Shown in pieces: positions 46,031-53,683 of a stretch of 64,000 nt of DNA (the first letter of the stretch is position 1; each line of letters opens with the position of its first letter). The notes beneath the pieces are model-generated. The model saw only the letters and a program-made list of their open reading frames with translations, made no database searches and was not told where the DNA came from. The stretch is from RYN-133 sp963708645 (GTDB taxonomy: Bacteria > Actinomycetota > Actinomycetes > Mycobacteriales > Jatrophihabitantaceae): positions 62,001 to 126,000 of the forward strand of contig CAVPTA010000014.1 in NCBI GenBank assembly GCA_963708645.1. Reading direction: 5' to 3'. A program made the translations under genes and the position numbers.

Positions 46031-46479
46031 CCCGGATGGACGCCGGGCGTCAGACCCTGCTGATCGGCAATGCGGGTGAGCATGGCGACGAGCGTCTCGC
46101 GTTCGGCCGCGGTCAGCGCAGTAGTGATCTCGTCCTCGTGTGCGCGGGCGACCTTCGCGATCGTGCGCAGTGTCGCTTGCCCGGCGGTCGTCAGGGTGAG
46201 CGAATTGCGGCGGCGGTCTGCGCCGTCGCGGGTGCGTTCGACGAGGCCCACCGCCTCGAGTTCGTCGATCAATGCGACGACCCGGCTCGGCAGCATGCCG
46301 AGCGTCTCTGCGAGCTGTTGCTGGCTCATCCCTTTGGACATGGCGATGAGCCGCAGGATTCCCGTCTGCGGCGGCGTGAGCCCGTGCTCGCCGATGCGGT
46401 CGGCATAGCGCTGGGCGGCATGCGTGCCGAGTTGCGTCAGCAGGAAGGCGGCACCCGCGACCGGACGTGTGCTCGACAT
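45997..46479 (-). CDS. MarR-family regulator
   Basis: 160 aa from ATG 46479. Winged helix: GLTPPQTGILRLIAMSKGMS, QQQLAETLGMLPSRVVALID, GLVERTRDGADRRRNSLTLT. A perfect 7-7-7 inverted repeat lies 23 bp upstream, so it is probably autoregulated. Its target besides itself is unclear; the Cds1-like gene lies just upstream on the same strand. Confidence 0.87.
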   Translation of the reverse strand: MSSTRPVAGAAFLLTQLGTHAAQRYADRIGEHGLTPPQTGILRLIAMSKGMSQQQLAETLGMLPSRVVALIDELEAVGLVERTRDGADRRRNSLTLTTAGQATLRTIAKVARAHEDEITTALTAAERETLVAMLTRIADQQGLTPGVHPGYRSLRPTASS

Positions 46480-46502
46480 ACGCACGACGATAGCGGGTGA
46501 CA

Positions 46503-46523
46503 ATCATTCACAGCACGAATGAT
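46503..46523. promoter_or_regulatory. MarR operator candidate
   Basis: ATCATTC-acagcac-GAATGAT, perfect arms, in the gap between the Cds1-like stop and the marR start. The size is typical of MarR-family sites. Confidence 0.6.
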
Positions 46524-46536
46524 CGCGACCGGCCGA

Positions 46537-47614
46537 TCAGTTGAGCAGGTGGCGCAGCACTGTCTCGTACGGGCTGATGTCGATGTCATGATCGGCCAGC
46601 CAGCGGTCGTTGTAGTAGGTGTTGGCGTACCGCTCGCCGCTGTCGCACAGCAGGGTCACGATGCTGCCGCTCGCGCCCTCGACATCGAGTTCGCGCGCGA
46701 TGCGCAGCGCGCCCCAAAGATTCGTCCCGGTGGACGGACCGACCCGGCGGCCGAGGATCGGCTCGACGGCGCGAGCGGTCGCGATCGACGCAGCGTCGGG
46801 TACAGCAATCATGCGGTCGACCACACCGGGCACGAAGCTCGGTTCGACCCGCGGGCGGCCGATGCCCTCGATGCGCGAGGGACGGCCGTCGGCATCTGGA
46901 GTCGTCATCGCGCCAGCCGCTGAAGAACGCCGAGTGCTCGGGATCGACGACAGCCAGCCGCGTGGCGTGGCGGCGGTAACGCACGTAACGACCGATCGTC
47001 GCGCTGGTGCCGCCCGTCCCGGCACCGACGACGATCCAGGTCGGGACCGGAAAACGCTCCATCGCCATCTGCGCGAAGATCGACTCTGCGATGTTGTTGT
47101 TGCCGCGCCAGTCGGTGGCGCGCTCTGCGTAGGTGAACTGATCGAGATAAACGCCGTTCGCCTCGGCGGCCAGGCGACTCGCCTCGGCGTAGACGGTCGT
47201 GGCGTCGTCGACGAGCTGGCACTTGCCGCCTTCTCGCTCGATGAGCGCGATCTTCTCGGCGCTGGTCGACGCGGGCATCACGGCGACGAAGGGCAGCCCG
47301 AGCATCCGGGCGAAGTAGGCCTCGCTGACTGCTGTCGATCCGGACGACGCCTCGATCACCGTTGTGCCCTCAGCGATCTGGCCGTTGCACAACGCGTACA
47401 GGAACAGCGAACGAGCCAGCCGATGCTTCAACGAACCGGTCGGATGCGTCGACTCGTCCTTCAGATAGAGATCGATGTGCGGTCGTCCGGACAGCGGGAA
47501 CTGCACGAGGTGGGTGTCAGCCGACCGATTGGCGTCAGCCTCGACCCGGCGCACGGCTTCGTCGACCCAGTCGCGTGCCGCGCGCGAACTGCGGTCGATG
47601 TCATCTGCGCCCAT
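46537..47614 (-). CDS. PLP-dependent cysteine synthase-family enzyme, Cds1-like (one frame step)
   Basis: About 359 codons from ATG 47614. The PLP lysine is in STHPTGSLKHRLARSLFLY. TTVIEASSGSTAVSEAYFAR, a glycine-rich phosphate loop WIVVGAGTGGTSATIGRYV, and a C-terminal TLLCDSGERYANTYYNDRWL follow. The DESTHPTGSLKHR and NNNIAESIFAQM features recall M. tuberculosis Cds1 (Rv3684), an L-cysteine desulfhydrase. The frame steps near 46,917 (one-base gain), after HSAFFSGWRDD. Product H2S, pyruvate and ammonia is inferred. Confidence 0.82.
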
Positions 47615-47629
47615 GGCGCCATTCTGCCC

Positions 47630-48235
47630 TCAATCGAGCAGCTTGCGATCCTTGATCACCCGTGCGGGCACGCCGACGGCGACGCTGAACGCGGGCAGAT
47701 CCTTCGTCACGACCGCGTTCGCGCCGACGACCGTGCCCTCGCCGATCACGACACCGCGACAGACGGTGACCTTGGTGCCGATCCAGACGTCGCGTTCGAT
47801 CCGTACGCGTGATTTCGTGATCCCCTGGTCCTTGATGTTCTGGGCCAGATCGTCGAAGCGGTGGTCGAAGTCGGAGATGTAGACGCTGTCGGCGATCAGC
47901 GCGCTGTCGCCGATCTCGACGTCCAGGTAGCAGTTGATCGAGATGTCGCGTGCGAGGTTGCTCTTGTCTCCGAGCGAAAGCGTTCCCTCGTGACAGCGCA
48001 AGGCGGTGTTGACGCCGAGGTGGACCCATTTGCCGAGGATCAGCCGTCCGTAGCCGCGGCGGGCGTAGACATGGGCGCCACGGTCGAGGAACACGAAGCC
48101 CCGGGTGATCACGTGCGGATTGCGGACCTTGAGCAGGACGAACCGCCAGTACCGCACGAGGTACCACGGCGTGTACGCGCGATTGCGGATCACCCAGCGC
48201 AGCGAATGCCACGTCAGGAAGCGCGTCGACTTCAT
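47630..48235 (-). CDS. hexapeptide (left-handed beta-helix) acyltransferase, Rv3034c-like
   Basis: 201 aa from ATG 48235. MKSTRFLTWHSLRWVIRNRA is an N-terminal amphipathic segment; hexapeptide turns run from GRLILGKWVHLGVNTALRC through ISINCYLDVEIGDSALIADS, RVRIERDVWIGTKVTVCRGV and VIGEGTVVGANAVVTKDLPA to VGVPARVIKDRKLLD. It is likely an acetyl- or acyltransferase on a sugar of the methylglucose polysaccharide. The start overlaps the methyltransferase stop (ATGA). Confidence 0.83.
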   Translation of the reverse strand: MKSTRFLTWHSLRWVIRNRAYTPWYLVRYWRFVLLKVRNPHVITRGFVFLDRGAHVYARRGYGRLILGKWVHLGVNTALRCHEGTLSLGDKSNLARDISINCYLDVEIGDSALIADSVYISDFDHRFDDLAQNIKDQGITKSRVRIERDVWIGTKVTVCRGVVIGEGTVVGANAVVTKDLPAFSVAVGVPARVIKDRKLLD

Positions 48236-49179
48236 CGTCCCGGCTTCAGCCCGGTGACTTCGGCGTTGTAGAAGAGGCCCCTCGGGACGACGTGCTCGAG
48301 CACGCGGTCGAGGGCCATGAGGCGCGTCCAGCCCTTGAGCGCGAAGTTCGCCCAGCGCATGCCGAGCTTGTCCTTCGGCACCGCGCATTCGAAGGTGCGC
48401 ACGGGCCAGCCGAACCACGACGCCAGCAGTTCGGACGTGGCGACATGCACCTTCTCGGCTCCGGCGTCCCGAGCAATGCGCTCGAGCCGATCAGGAGCGA
48501 ACGTGTGGATGTCGACGACTGCTTCGAGCGCGGCGGCACGCGAAGACTCATCCAGTTCCTGCTGTGGGCGACGCCACGACGACAACGCGTTCAACTTCGT
48601 CACGTTCGTCGCGGCCCACCACGTGAAGCGCGACAGCCGGCGCGCGATGTAGTCGCCGTTCTCGGTCGGCTCGCCGGCGAACACGAATCGTCCGCCCGGC
48701 TTGAGCACGCGCAGGATCTCGCGGAAGGCGAGATCGATGTCGGGAATGTGGTGCAGCACGGCGTGCCCGATGACGATGTCGAAGGTGCCGTCGTCGTACG
48801 GCAGGCGCTCGGCGTCAGCGACGCGTCCTTCGACCTCGAACCCGAGGCTGCGCGCATTACGCTGCGCGACGTCGACCATGCCGGGGCTGAGGTCGGTGAC
48901 GTGGCCCTCGTCGATGACACCCGCGAGCTTCAGGTTCAACGTGAAGAAGCCGGTTCCGCAGCCGAGTTCGAGTGACTTGGCATAAGGCCATCCGCTGCGT
49001 CCGGCAACGTGCTCGAAGCGCTCGCGGGCGTAGTCGATGCAGCGTTGGTCGAACGAGATCGACCACTTCTCGTCGTAGGTTCCGGCTTCCCAGTCGTGGT
49101 AGAGGATGTTGGCGAGCTTCGGATCGCGCCAGGCCGCCTCAACCTCTTCGGCGGTGGCGTGCGGATTCGGTGCGCTCAC
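48232..49179 (-). CDS. SAM-dependent methyltransferase, Rv3038c-like
   Basis: 315 aa from GTG 49179 (VSAPNPHATAEEVEAAWRDP). ILYHDWEAGTYDEKWSISFD is the family N-terminal mark. Motif I SLELGCGTGFFTLNL, then VTDLSPGMVDVAQRNA, DAERLPYDDGTFDIVIGHAV and LKPGGRFVFAGEPTENG. In the raw sequence it reads in frame with the upstream hydratase gene, but that fusion depends on one surplus base; see the hydratase entry. It is coupled to the acyltransferase downstream. Confidence 0.87.
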   Translation of the reverse strand: MSAPNPHATAEEVEAAWRDPKLANILYHDWEAGTYDEKWSISFDQRCIDYARERFEHVAGRSGWPYAKSLELGCGTGFFTLNLKLAGVIDEGHVTDLSPGMVDVAQRNARSLGFEVEGRVADAERLPYDDGTFDIVIGHAVLHHIPDIDLAFREILRVLKPGGRFVFAGEPTENGDYIARRLSRFTWWAATNVTKLNALSSWRRPQQELDESSRAAALEAVVDIHTFAPDRLERIARDAGAEKVHVATSELLASWFGWPVRTFECAVPKDKLGMRWANFALKGWTRLMALDRVLEHVVPRGLFYNAEVTGLKPGR

Positions 49180-49965
49180 TTCGGGACTCCGGTGAACTCG
49201 CGCCTTGCCCGGGCCGTCCTCGAGGAACGACGTCATGCCGATCGCTCGGTCGTCGGTCGCGAACAGGCTTGCGAACAAGTGCGATTCGAGCCGCAGTCCG
49301 GTTGCGAGGTCAGCGTCCATGCCGCCGTCGATCGCGGCCTTGGCAGCGCCTAGTGCGCGAGCCGGTCCCTTTGCGAATTTCGTTGCCATTGCGACGGCGG
49401 TGTCGTAAACCTTGTCGGCGGGAACCACGGCATCGACGAGACCGATCTCGAACGCCTCGTCGGCGTCGACGAATCGTCCGGTGTAGATGAGGTCTTTCGC
49501 CTTGCTCGGTCCGATGAGCCGCGGCAGCCGCTGCGTGCCGCCGGCGCCGGGAATGATTCCGAGCAGGATCTCTGGCTGGCCCCACTTCGCGTTGTCGGCG
49601 CTGACACGGAAGTCAGCGGTGAGGGCGAGCTCGCAGCCGCCGCCGAGCGCGTAGCCCGTGACCGCGGCAATGACGGGTTTGGGGATGCGGGCCAGTGCAT
49701 CGAGCGCATTTGTTAGTCGCACTGCGTCGGTCATCATGTATTCGTGGCTCTGGCCGGCGAATTCCTTCACGTCGGCACCGGCCGCGAAAACCTTCTCGCC
49801 GCCGTAGATGACGACCGCCCGGATGGCGTCATCGGCGCTGACCTGCTCGGCGGCCTCGCGCAATTCGGTTTGCACCTGGGTGTTGAGCGCGTTCATCGGC
49901 GGCCTGGCCAGCCGGATCGTCGCCACTGCGGCTGGACCGGTTTCGACCTGAACGAACTCACCCAC
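49176..49965 (-). CDS. enoyl-CoA hydratase/isomerase, EchA17-like (frame step at 3' end)
   Basis: About 262 aa from GTG 49965, 10 bases behind AGGAGG. Crotonase motifs: VFAAGADVKEFAGQSHEYMM (first oxyanion segment), AAVTGYALGGGCELALTADF (second), and ILLGIIPGAGGTQRLPRLIG with a catalytic Glu position upstream. At 49,205 the sequence AAGGCGCGAGTTCACC carries one extra base. Without it the gene ends KAEFTGVPK with TGA overlapping the GTG of the methyltransferase (GTGA, 49176-49179). With it the two genes appear fused as 587 aa. Confidence 0.87.
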
Positions 49966-50059
49966 GGCGCGGGACCTCCTCGGTATCGACCGCACTGAGC
50001 CTAGCCAGCAGTTGAAGGTCTCGCGCGCGAAGACCGGGCCGGTGGGCGAGACTGATCCT

Positions 50060-50602
50060 GTGACCAGCGCCTATCCGCCCGCCCCGCCTCCGCCGGCTCC
50101 CCCGCCGGAGCCGCCCGAGTCGGGTTGGCAGGGCGCGCCTGGTGAGCTTCGTCCGGTCGTGATCCTGCTGTTGATCAACCTTGGTCTGTCAATCGTCCTG
50201 ACGATCGTGACCGTGTTCGCACGGCACAGCATCGTCAACTACCAGCTCGACCACCGGCACATAACTGATCCTGCGCAGCGCTCTGCGCTCCGTGCCGGCT
50301 ATACGGCCGGGATCATCGGCCGCGTCGTGGGCAACATCGTCGTCAGCGTGGTCTACGCGTTCCTCGTGCGGGCGCTCGTCCGCGGGCGGCGGTGGGCCTA
50401 CCGCCGCGTCATCCTGCTCGGCTGTGTCGGGATCGTCGCGCTGATCATTGTGCAGATCACGCCGTATCCCGCATGGATGCGTGTCGAGCAGCTCGTCCAG
50501 GCGCTGGTGCTGGCCGGGCTCGTCTACTTCGTGACGCGACCGGCGGTCCGTGCGCATTTCGCGCCTGACCTGCCGGGACGCACGAAGCGGCGCTTCCGCT
50601 AG
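50060..50602 (+). CDS. small membrane protein with Pro-rich N-terminus
   Basis: 180 aa from GTG 50060. A cytoplasmic Pro-rich segment (YPPAPPPPAPPPEPPESGW) is followed by about four helices (VVILLLINLGLSIVLTIVTV; GRVVGNIVVSVVYAFLVRAL; VILLGCVGIVALIIVQI; LVQALVLAGLVYFVT). I do not recognise the family; similar proteins are common in actinobacteria. It is divergent from the hydratase. Confidence 0.68.
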   Translation: MTSAYPPAPPPPAPPPEPPESGWQGAPGELRPVVILLLINLGLSIVLTIVTVFARHSIVNYQLDHRHITDPAQRSALRAGYTAGIIGRVVGNIVVSVVYAFLVRALVRGRRWAYRRVILLGCVGIVALIIVQITPYPAWMRVEQLVQALVLAGLVYFVTRPAVRAHFAPDLPGRTKRRFR

Positions 50603-51014
50603 AGCACGCGGCGGTAGACAGCAGTCGGCCGTCACTGCTGTCCCTGACGCCGCCTCGGTGCGCAGCAGGTCGAGCAGGCGGGCGATCAAGATCGTGCCGA
50701 CTCCCCTGCCGCACCAGCCAGGGATCGCCGATCGCGTAGTCGAGGCCGAGCTCGTCGGCGCCGACACGGTAGTTGTCACGATCGTCGACGTAGTCGTCCC
50801 AGCGGTACCACTGGGCGAACCCGACCGGCAGCGCGTCCAACTCGGCAATCAGCATGTGCGTCGGCTCTTCGCCGCGCCGGCGCGGTCCGTACTTCTCTGT
50901 TGCTGCCGGCAAGTCGTAGTCGAGGTGCCACCAGCGGCGGACATGCGGCTGGGCCAGCCACGCGACGACGTGCGGCAAGTCGGCCGCGGTCATCGGGCGG
51001 AGGACGACGTCCAC
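50600..51014 (-). pseudogene. GNAT-family N-acetyltransferase, broken
   Basis: From GTG 51014: VDVVLRPMTAADLPHVVAWL, then EEPTHMLIAELDALPVGFAQ and LGLDYAIGDPWLVRQG, as in AAC(6')-like GNATs. The frame steps near 50,715 into GVGTILIARLLDLLRTEAA, the acetyl-CoA loop. After that no C-terminal beta strand or proper stop is found before the convergent gene. The last ~40 residues of the family are missing, so this looks like real truncation on top of an indel. Confidence 0.6.
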
Positions 51015-51095
51015 TTGGTCGAATCTAGCCGGTCGACATCGGTCGACGTTGGCCGACAATCCTCTGCGATCACAGACTCGGGTTTGAGTCAGGCC

Positions 51096-51127
51096 ACGAG
51101 AATTAGCAGAAATAGCTGCGGATTCTC
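51096..51127 (+). promoter_or_regulatory. conserved dyad upstream of DUF222 gene 2
   Basis: ACGAGAAT, 14 bases, GCGGATTCTC: identical in both boxes and spacing to 16715-16746. Here the right arm extends into a second palindrome (TTCTCG-TT-CGAGAA, 51122-51135). It ends 26 bp before a TAGGTT -10-like box (51154-51159), which ends 6 bp before the GTG. Confidence 0.65.
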
Positions 51128-51165
51128 GTTCGAGAACTGTCAGACCTTGGTCGTAGGTTTGGGTT

Positions 51166-52347
51166 GTGGCGAGGAAGATCGAGCGGTTGTTGCGGACGGA
51201 TCCTGCGGGGTTGTCGCGTGATCAGAAGTTCGACTGCCTGGAGGAATTGACCAAGCTCGAGGCGCGGGTTCAGGCTCGTCGTGAGGCGTTTCTCGCGTCG
51301 ATCCACGATCCGAGTGATGACAAGGAGTGGGCGCGCGAGGACGTGGCGTGCGCGTTGCGGTGGTCGCCGGATTATGCGAAGACGCGGCTGATGCAGGCCA
51401 CGCACCTGGTGGAGAGGTTGCCGCGGCTGTTCGCGCTGCATGAGGCGGGCCGGATCAGTGATGCGCATGTGCGCGTCGCGTGCGGAGCTGACCTCCCATT
51501 TGGATCCGGCGGTGATCGCCAAGGTCGAGGAGCGGGTGCTCGAGCGGGCAGCGGAACAGACGGTGACCCGGTTCCGGGCGTCGTTGCGGCGCGTGATCGC
51601 TCGCCTCGATACCCGCAAGGAAGAAGAGCGCCACGTCGAGGCCACGGCCGAGCGGCTGGTGCACTGCAACCCGTTGCCGGACGGGATGGCCGGTCTGTGG
51701 TCGACCCACACCGCTGCCGACGGCGAAGCGATGTTCGCGCGGCTGACCGCAATGGCGAAGAAGGTCGACGACGACCGCAGCATGGACCAGAAACGTGCCG
51801 ACACGCTGCGCGACCTCGTCCTGGGTCGCACCCACGCGGGAACGCCGGCCCGCGGGATACGGGTCCAGGTGCTGGTGCGTGAGGACACCGCCACGGGACG
51901 AGCGATCTACCCGGTGAACTGGCCGGTTACGGCCCGATCCCCGCGAGCCAGGTCCGCGAGATCCTGGCCGACCCGTCGACCCGCATCGACCGGGTGCTGG
52001 TCGACGCGTCCGGTCGGGTGATCCCCGAATGCGGCATCGATGCTCACCCCGAACGCCGCTACCCCTCCGCAGCGCAGTGGCGTTGGGTCACCGCGCAACA
52101 TCCGACCTGCCGGTTCCCCGGCTGCAACCGACGCGCGGTCCGCTGCGAATGCGACCACATCGACCCCTACAACGGCCGAAACACGGTGATCGCCAACCTG
52201 GAACCGTTCTGTTCGCGGCATCACCACTGCAAACACGACGCCGGCTGGCAGGTCTACCGCGACTCGAACGGCACGACCTGGTGGACCTCTCCCACCGGGC
52301 GGCGCTACGGCAAGCCGATCGACGAGTCGCCTGCCGCCGATCCGTAG
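51166..52347 (+). CDS. DUF222 (13E12 repeat family) HNH protein (two frame steps)
   Basis: 394 codons. The DUF222 part is LSRDQKFDCLEELTKLEARV, AREDVACALRWSPDYAKTRL and VIAKVEERVLERAAEQTVTR. The C-terminal HNH domain is CRFPGCNRRAVRCECDHIDP (Cys pair, catalytic His) with LEPFCSRHHHCKHDAGWQVY. Frame steps lie near 51,480 (gain) and near 51,915, where CCGGTGAACTGG probably lost one G. It is more divergent from copy 1 than the shared upstream dyad would suggest. The gap to 52,608 holds no recognisable gene. Confidence 0.83.
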
Positions 52348-52608
52348 CCGGGCCGCCGGAAGCGTTCGTGGTTGAAAGCCGGGGTAACTCGGTCGACTCT
52401 CGTGGGCCAAGACTGACTACTCGTCCTGCGCTCGTGTTGTACACGTTCCAGCCGGGTCATCCTGCTGTGGTCATTCCCGCTGAGGTTCGGACAGATCGAT
52501 ATTCTTCGTGCGCGGCGCCGCCGGCTCACGCCGCCTGCTGGTCGCGTAGTCGCCGGCGACGGAAATCCGGCACGACGCCGATCCGCGCTCCGACTAGCGT
52601 CCAACGGC

Positions 52609-53121
52609 ATGACATCGCCTCGCACCCGGCCGCCGTTCGTGGCTGATGAACGTGCCCAACTCCTCGGCTGGCTTGATCTGCAGCGCGCGTTGATCCCCTG
52701 GAAATGCGAGGGATTGTCCGACGTGGACGCGCATCGACCGGTGCTTGCGCACTCGCCGCTGATGACAATGGCCGGTTTGGTGTCGCACCTGCGCTGGGTC
52801 GAGCACTGCTGGTTCGAGGTCATGTTCCTGAACAACCCGCCCGGCGACAACCTGCAGTTCACCGAGGTCGACGATCAGGACTTCCAGGTCGACGACGTCC
52901 CTCTCGCACAGCTGTTGGCCGACTATCAAATGCAGTGCGCACGCTCGAACGAGATCGTCGCAGCACACTCACTCGACGATGTCGGCCGAAACGCCGACTT
53001 CCGCAGCGGCACGTCGAGCCTGCGCTGGATGCTCCTGCACATGCTCGAGGAAACGGCGCGCCACGCAGGTCACGCCGACACCGTGCGCGAACTGCTCGAC
53101 GGCACGACGGGGTACTACTGA
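52609..53121 (+). CDS. DinB/DUF664-family protein
   Basis: 170 aa four-helix bundle with the DinB metal-site histidines in LVSHLRWVEHCWFEVMF and MLEETARHAGHADTVRELLD. DERAQLLGWLDLQRALIPWK at the start is typical of DUF664. Such proteins are mycothiol- or bacillithiol-dependent transferases or of unknown function. It lies 3 bp before the phosphodiesterase gene. Confidence 0.85.
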   Translation: MTSPRTRPPFVADERAQLLGWLDLQRALIPWKCEGLSDVDAHRPVLAHSPLMTMAGLVSHLRWVEHCWFEVMFLNNPPGDNLQFTEVDDQDFQVDDVPLAQLLADYQMQCARSNEIVAAHSLDDVGRNADFRSGTSSLRWMLLHMLEETARHAGHADTVRELLDGTTGYY

Positions 53122-53124
53122 GGG

Positions 53125-53616
53125 GTGCGCATCGCTCTTCTGGCCGACACCCACTCACCGCGACGCTGGAAGCGCTGCCCGCCGAACGTGGCACGCGAAC
53201 TGGACGGCGCAGACGCGATCCTGCACGCCGGCGACGTCTGCGTGGCCGAGACGCTCGACGAACTGGCTCAGTTCGCGCCGGTCCATGTCGTCCGGGGCAA
53301 CAACGACGGCCCGGACGTCGCCGCGTGGGGAGCACCTGACCGACTCGAGCTCGACATCGGTGGCGTGGCGATCGGGATGATTCACGACAGCGGCCCCGCC
53401 ACCGGCCGCGCCGCCAGGCTCGCAAAGATCTTTCCGGCGGCCGACCTGGTCGTGTTCGGACACTCGCACATCCCGTGGGACGAAACGGTCGGCACCCAGC
53501 GTGCGGTGAACCCGGGATCGCCGAGCGACCGCAGGCGACAACCCAGAGCGACGATGGCCGAACTGCTCATCGGTGACGACGAGACCTTCGACGTGCGCTT
53601 CCTCGAAGTCGACTGA
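53125..53616 (+). CDS. metallophosphoesterase, YfcE/MJ0936 type
   Basis: 163 aa from GTG 53125. Metal ligands: IALLADTHSPRRW (DxH), ILHAGDVCVAET (GD), VVRGNNDGPD (GNxD), IGMIHDSGP and VVFGHSHIPWDE (GHxH), RAVNPGSPSDRR. It is a likely phosphodiesterase on a nucleotide or glycerophosphodiester. It shares a transcript with the DinB gene. Confidence 0.9.
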   Translation: MRIALLADTHSPRRWKRCPPNVARELDGADAILHAGDVCVAETLDELAQFAPVHVVRGNNDGPDVAAWGAPDRLELDIGGVAIGMIHDSGPATGRAARLAKIFPAADLVVFGHSHIPWDETVGTQRAVNPGSPSDRRRQPRATMAELLIGDDETFDVRFLEVD

Positions 53617-53621
53617 CAAAA

Positions 53622-53652
53622 CCGGGGCCGCCTCCGATGGAGGCGGCCCCGG
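53622..53652. terminator. bidirectional terminator, 14-bp perfect stem
   Basis: CCGGGGCCGCCTCC-GAT-GGAGGCGGCCCCGG: perfect 14-bp stem with a 3-base loop, placed between the convergent phosphodiesterase and sedolisin genes. It is the strongest hairpin seen in the window. Confidence 0.88.
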
Positions 53653-53683
53653 GTCGGTTGCTTCACCAGCCGAGCAATATCGA

